In this document: positions 12,791-15,918 of the stretch, in pieces | Numbering within the stretch: position 1 is the first letter of the stretch | Layout of the letters: every line of letters starts with the position of its first letter | Source: Actinomycetes bacterium | Lineage (GTDB): Bacteria > Actinomycetota > Acidimicrobiia > Acidimicrobiales > Acidimicrobiaceae | Direction of reading: 5' to 3' | Assembly: GCA_021823385.1 (NCBI GenBank) | Contig: JAKAOC010000004.1 | Coordinates: 1 to 15,918 of the forward strand | DNA: 15,918 bases | Made by a program: the position numbers and the translations under genes | The notes under the pieces: generated by a model | Database searches by the model: none | What the model saw: only the letters and a program-made list of their open reading frames with translations | Told to the model about the DNA's origin: nothing

Positions 12791-13834
12791 GTGAGCGACC
12801 GACCGACTATCTATGCAGTCGCCAAACGGTGTGGCGTCTCGACGACTACCGTTTCACGCGTCATGCAGGACGAGAGCTTTGGCTCCGCGAGAACTCGGCA
12901 GCTGGTTCTTCGAGTCGCGTCCGAACTTGGTTGGGTTCCCAATGGAGCGGCGCAGGGATTGGCATCTAGGCGAGCCGGAATCGTCGGCCTCCTCTTTCCC
13001 GATTTGGGGTTGCCCGCGGCGGCGGAGGAGGAGTCCCCGCTATACGTAGACCAGGTGATTCGAGGAGCCGAGAGGACGGCCGCTTCCATGGGCCAGGCTG
13101 TACTGATCGCCGCGGTAAAGGCTTCGGGGGGCAAGTCCCTCGCCCATTCGGTCGCCGGAAAGGTCGACGGGCTGGTGATCATGTCGCGAAGCCTCTCCGA
13201 CAAGGAGATCGCGACGATTTCGAAGACAGTTCCGGTGGTACTGCTGGCCAACAAGCCGGGAAGCCGCTCTTATGACCAGGTATCGGTGGACAACCGGACC
13301 GGCGTCCGCGATGTCACCAGCCACTTGATCGACCGTCACTCTTACACCAGCCTCGCCTTTGTCGCAGGTCCCCATGGCTCGCCCGACTCGGCGGAGCGCT
13401 TTCTGGGTTTTTGCGAAGCCATGCAGACTGCGGGATTACCGGTCCCCGAGGTCCCAGCGGCCGAGGGCAACTTTACCGAGGTCGGCGGGAAACAGGCGAT
13501 GCGCCACCTCCTTCAGCAGGGAGAAGTGCCCAGGGCCATCGTCTTCGGCAATGACGAGATGGCAATCGGAGCCCTGACAGTCTTGCAAGACTCCTCCCTG
13601 AGGGTACCCGAAGACGTCGCCATAACCGGATTCGACGACATCGCGGTGGCAAGGCACCTTCATCCACCGCTCACCACGGTGAAACAGCCGATGCGAGAAC
13701 TCGGCGAGCAGGCTGTATCGCTCCTCTTTGCCCGGCTTCAGGAGCCGCGATCGTCGCGCAAAAGTGTCTACCTATCGACCGAACTAGTAGTACGTGCAAG
13801 CTGCGGCTGCCAACCTCCAAGGACGAATCAATGA
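12791..13834 (+). CDS. LacI-family transcriptional repressor
   Basis: Seen: 347 residues from GTG 12791, chosen because GAGGGG lies eight bases upstream and the helix-turn-helix then starts in the usual place. TIYAVAKRCGVSTTTVSRVM is the classic LacI DNA-binding domain, followed by the hinge PNGAAQGLASRRAGIVGLLFPD. The sugar-binding core includes VDGLVIMSRS, VVLLANKP, VSVDNRTGVRDVTSHLI, FVAGPHGSPDSAERFLGF, AIVFGNDEMAIGAL and the C-terminal DVAITGFDDIAVARHLHPPL with TTVKQPMRELGEQA. The family length is normal and nothing is missing. It overlaps the GH39 gene by 4 bases (ATGA), so the two are translated together, and operator-like sites flank its promoter. The effector is probably the sugar released by, or the substrate of, the neighbouring glycosidase, for example xylose or a xylo-oligosaccharide, but this is inference. 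Confidence 0.92.
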   Translation: MSDRPTIYAVAKRCGVSTTTVSRVMQDESFGSARTRQLVLRVASELGWVPNGAAQGLASRRAGIVGLLFPDLGLPAAAEEESPLYVDQVIRGAERTAASMGQAVLIAAVKASGGKSLAHSVAGKVDGLVIMSRSLSDKEIATISKTVPVVLLANKPGSRSYDQVSVDNRTGVRDVTSHLIDRHSYTSLAFVAGPHGSPDSAERFLGFCEAMQTAGLPVPEVPAAEGNFTEVGGKQAMRHLLQQGEVPRAIVFGNDEMAIGALTVLQDSSLRVPEDVAITGFDDIAVARHLHPPLTTVKQPMRELGEQAVSLLFARLQEPRSSRKSVYLSTELVVRASCGCQPPRTNQ

Positions 13835-15642
13835 CTGATGCCATCGACGCTAGGACCGACTGGGAGCACCGGATCGCAAACCGATCGGACTCTTTTGCCT
13901 CCAGCGTAACCCTTCCTCCCCCAAAAACGCTGATCGCCACGTCCGGTGCGGGCTACATCTTCCTGCGCTGGGATCAGGTTCCAGAGGCATCGGGTTACTT
14001 GATCGAGATGACGGGACCTGATGGCGTTCCTTCCATACTCCGCCATGGGGGTAGCGACGTGCCGCCGGTACCGGATAACTGGTTTGCCGTTACCGGGGTG
14101 AGCGACGGCGTAAGCTACTCGTTCCGCGTCGCCGCGGTCTCCGACCCCAAGACCATCCCCGAAGCGTGGTCGGCGGCCGCTACCGGCATGACCACCGGGG
14201 CCGTGGCCGATCCGGTCTCCGTATTCGTTGCCGCCGACACCCAGATCGGCCGCCTCCAGCGGTTATGGAATATGGTGGGGTCGGAACGGCTATCGCAACT
14301 ACTGCTCGGAGAGGACGAGCACGGCAATGATATTGGCGCCGAGTTCTACGAGGCGCTCAAGCGTGCCCACGACGATCTTGAAACTCGCTGGGTCCGCGCT
14401 CACGCAATTTTTCACGACGACCTCGAGGTGGTAAGCCGGACTAGCGGAAAACTTACCTTCAACTTCGACAAAATCGACACCGTCTACGACGCGATCCTCG
14501 AGATCGGGCTCAGGCCGGTGGTCGAACTCTCTTTCATGCCACGGGAAATCGCCAGCGACCCAGAGAAGACCGTGTTTACCTACAAAGCAATCGTATCTCC
14601 CCCGGCCAACTGGGAAGATTGGTATCTGCTGGTGCACACCTTCGCTGCGCACCTGGTCGAGCGGTACGGCCTTGCGGAGGTGGCCACCTGGCCCTTCGAA
14701 GTTTGGAACGAGCCGAACTTGGACGTCTTCTGGTCGGGTACCAAAGAGGATTACTTGCGGCTCTACAAGGAGACGGCGAGAGCCTTAAAGGATGTCGAAC
14801 CTTCGCTGCTTGTGGGCGGGCCATCCAGCGCCGCCGGCGAATGGGTGGAGGCGCTGGCGGCATACTCCCGCGAGAACGGAGTTCCCCTAGACTTCGCCAC
14901 TACCCACACCTACGGAAACCTTCCCCTCGACATACGCCCAGCCTTAGATCGTCACGGCTTCGGCGGGATCCCGATCTACTGGACCGAGTGGGGCGTCGGC
15001 AGTACCCACTTCGGGCCGGTTCATGACGCAGTGACTGGTGCTCCGTTCATCCTCTCCGGTTACGAGTCCTCTCATGGCAGGATCGACGCCCTCTCATACT
15101 GGGTAGTAAGCGACCACTTCGAGGAACTCGGGCGTCCACCCCGGCTCTTCCACGACGGCTTCGGGCTTCTCAGCGTGGGAAACCTCCGCAAGCCGCGCTA
15201 CTGGGCCGTGCATCTAGCTGCCCACCAAGGTGAGCGGGTGCTAAAGACCCGCCTCTCTGGCGATGCCCACACGGTGAACGCGAACGCAACCGCTCATGAG
15301 GATGGGACGGTTGACGTACTGCTGTGGAATGGAACCATCAACACTGACATGATGGGTGGAGATCCCCGCCTCAACCGGGTAGTCAACGTAAACATCTCCG
15401 GACTGGCGGCGGCTCGCTACCTGGCCCACGTCTCCCGCATCGACGAAGAGCACTCAAATATCGTACGCCATCTCGATAGCTCAACTGCATGGCCAAGCAA
15501 GGAAGAGTGGAAGGAGCTGAAAGCCCACGACCATCTCGACTCCGAAACTCTGGACGAGCTGGAGTCGGTTGGAGGGGCTATAAGTGTCAAGCTCTTTCTC
15601 CCGCAGCCAGGGGTTGCCCGCTTGAGGTTGGTTCCGCGGTGA
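13831..15642 (+). CDS. GH39 glycosidase (beta-xylosidase-like) with N-terminal FnIII-like domain
   Basis: Seen: 603 residues. Residues ~28-122 resemble a fibronectin-III module (GAGYIFLRWDQVPEASGYLI, SYSFRVAAVSD). The catalytic TIM barrel follows: ADTQIGRL, WVRAHAIFHDD, GLRPVVELSFMP, then FEVWNEPNLDVFW with acid/base Glu294 and IPIYWTEWGVG with nucleophile Glu386. GYESSHGRIDALSYWVVSDHFEELG and the C-terminal beta-rich part complete a GH39 enzyme. Known: GH39 are retaining glycosidases, mainly beta-D-xylosidases and alpha-L-iduronidases. There is no signal peptide, so it should act inside the cell on imported oligosaccharides. The ATG overlaps the lacI stop (ATGA), so the gene shares the lacI promoter and repression. 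The length is normal for family members with an added domain, and all key residues are present. Exact substrate is unproven. Confidence 0.9.
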   Translation: MTDAIDARTDWEHRIANRSDSFASSVTLPPPKTLIATSGAGYIFLRWDQVPEASGYLIEMTGPDGVPSILRHGGSDVPPVPDNWFAVTGVSDGVSYSFRVAAVSDPKTIPEAWSAAATGMTTGAVADPVSVFVAADTQIGRLQRLWNMVGSERLSQLLLGEDEHGNDIGAEFYEALKRAHDDLETRWVRAHAIFHDDLEVVSRTSGKLTFNFDKIDTVYDAILEIGLRPVVELSFMPREIASDPEKTVFTYKAIVSPPANWEDWYLLVHTFAAHLVERYGLAEVATWPFEVWNEPNLDVFWSGTKEDYLRLYKETARALKDVEPSLLVGGPSSAAGEWVEALAAYSRENGVPLDFATTHTYGNLPLDIRPALDRHGFGGIPIYWTEWGVGSTHFGPVHDAVTGAPFILSGYESSHGRIDALSYWVVSDHFEELGRPPRLFHDGFGLLSVGNLRKPRYWAVHLAAHQGERVLKTRLSGDAHTVNANATAHEDGTVDVLLWNGTINTDMMGGDPRLNRVVNVNISGLAAARYLAHVSRIDEEHSNIVRHLDSSTAWPSKEEWKELKAHDHLDSETLDELESVGGAISVKLFLPQPGVARLRLVPR

Positions 15643-15824
15643 TCCACTTCCGGTGCCGGCAACGATCGGCAGGAAGCTGCGCAGTCGCATGGCAGGCCCC
15701 TAGCTTTCAGCGGCGACTAGAGCTCCAGCCCTCCACGCTGGCCCGCGGCGCCAATCGACACGTGGTGGTTGCGCGGGCTAATTCGAGAGCGAGCGAGAAT
15801 AAGCCGCTTTCTAGGATATCTGCC

Positions 15825-15857
15825 CTCGATCTTGCTGGTCTTCCCAGCAAGATCGAG
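15825..15857 (+). terminator. Perfect 14-bp hairpin downstream of GH39
   Basis: CTCGATCTTGCTGG (15825-15838) and its exact inverse (15844-15857) enclose a 5-base loop. It lies about 180 bases after the GH39 stop. No T-run follows, which is common for actinobacterial terminators. It could instead be an attenuator or mRNA-stabilising hairpin before the next gene. Confidence 0.6.
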
Positions 15858-15869
15858 CGGCAACAGGTG

Positions 15870-15890
15870 TCCCCAGGAACAACCTGGAGA
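15870..15890 (+). repeat. Second short stem-loop (7 of 8 pairs)
   Basis: TCCCCAGG at 15870-15877 pairs with CCTGGAGA at 15883-15890 around AACAA, with one mismatch. It contains the GGAG ribosome-binding site of the next possible start at 15896, so folding could hide that site. Confidence 0.4.
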
Positions 15891-15895
15891 CAAAC

Positions 15896-15918
15896 ATGCA
15901 GGGAGCCGGCAACGCCGG
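15896..15918 (+). CDS. Possible start of a downstream gene, cut by the window edge
   Basis: ATG at 15896 has GGAG six bases upstream; seven codons (MQGAGNA) are visible before the sequence ends. The position after a lacI-glycosidase operon would suit a transporter or another sugar gene, but there is too little sequence to say. Confidence 0.35.

Overview
The window looks like accessory DNA from a high-GC Gram-positive bacterium (Actinomycetota). Coding regions are GC-rich, there are GTG and TTG starts, and the set of CsoR, a PIN/ribbon-helix-helix pair, a streptomycin-kinase-like gene, a LacI-regulated GH39 enzyme and IS3/IS21/IS1595 debris fits that phylum. The DoxX plus methionine-rich protein plus CsoR cluster would suit a metal-exposed, perhaps acidophilic, actinobacterium, but that is inference. 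No gene pins down the genus.

Layout. (1) 1-1117, minus strand: a scar. A streptomycin-6-kinase-like gene runs off the left edge. Its start lies inside the remnant of an IS3-type orfA, and that remnant abuts the first ~54 codons of an EamA/DMT permease. (2) 1571-2316, plus: a toxin-antitoxin pair (RHH antitoxin, PIN-domain toxin) with a palindromic operator candidate. (3) 2649-8235: two direct repeats of about 350 bp. Each contains the 3' part of a tRNA-Ala(CGC)-like gene and two pairs of ACTCAAC motifs at 10-bp spacing. They bracket about 5 kb of minus-strand genes: a frameshifted hypothetical gene, a RloB-family Toprim protein, an ABC/AAA15 ATPase overlapping it by one base, almost 1 kb without a recognisable gene, and a HExxH metalloprotease-like protein. 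I read this as a small tRNA-associated defence island with no integrase left. (4) 8549-8940: an IS1595 (ISXO2-like) transposase relic. (5) 8988-10901: a probable copper-responsive cluster. Minus-strand doxX and a methionine-rich membrane protein diverge from a plus-strand small membrane ORF and csoR. Between them lies a perfect 22-bp inverted repeat; each arm carries a CsoR-box-like core and sits 8 bp from a TANNNT hexamer. (6) 10985-12717: decayed DNA with an IS21-like end, a possible istA stub and one unrecognised relic. (7) 12671-15857: a lacI-type regulator and a GH39 glycosidase in one operon. It has a strong promoter, two operator-like half-sites and a hairpin at the end, followed by a possible start of the next gene.

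Working together: the two intact regulatory systems are the metal cluster (CsoR probably represses both divergent arms until Cu(I) is bound) and the sugar operon (the LacI-type protein probably represses itself and the glycosidase). The island between the tRNA-fragment repeats appears to be a phage or plasmid defence cargo.
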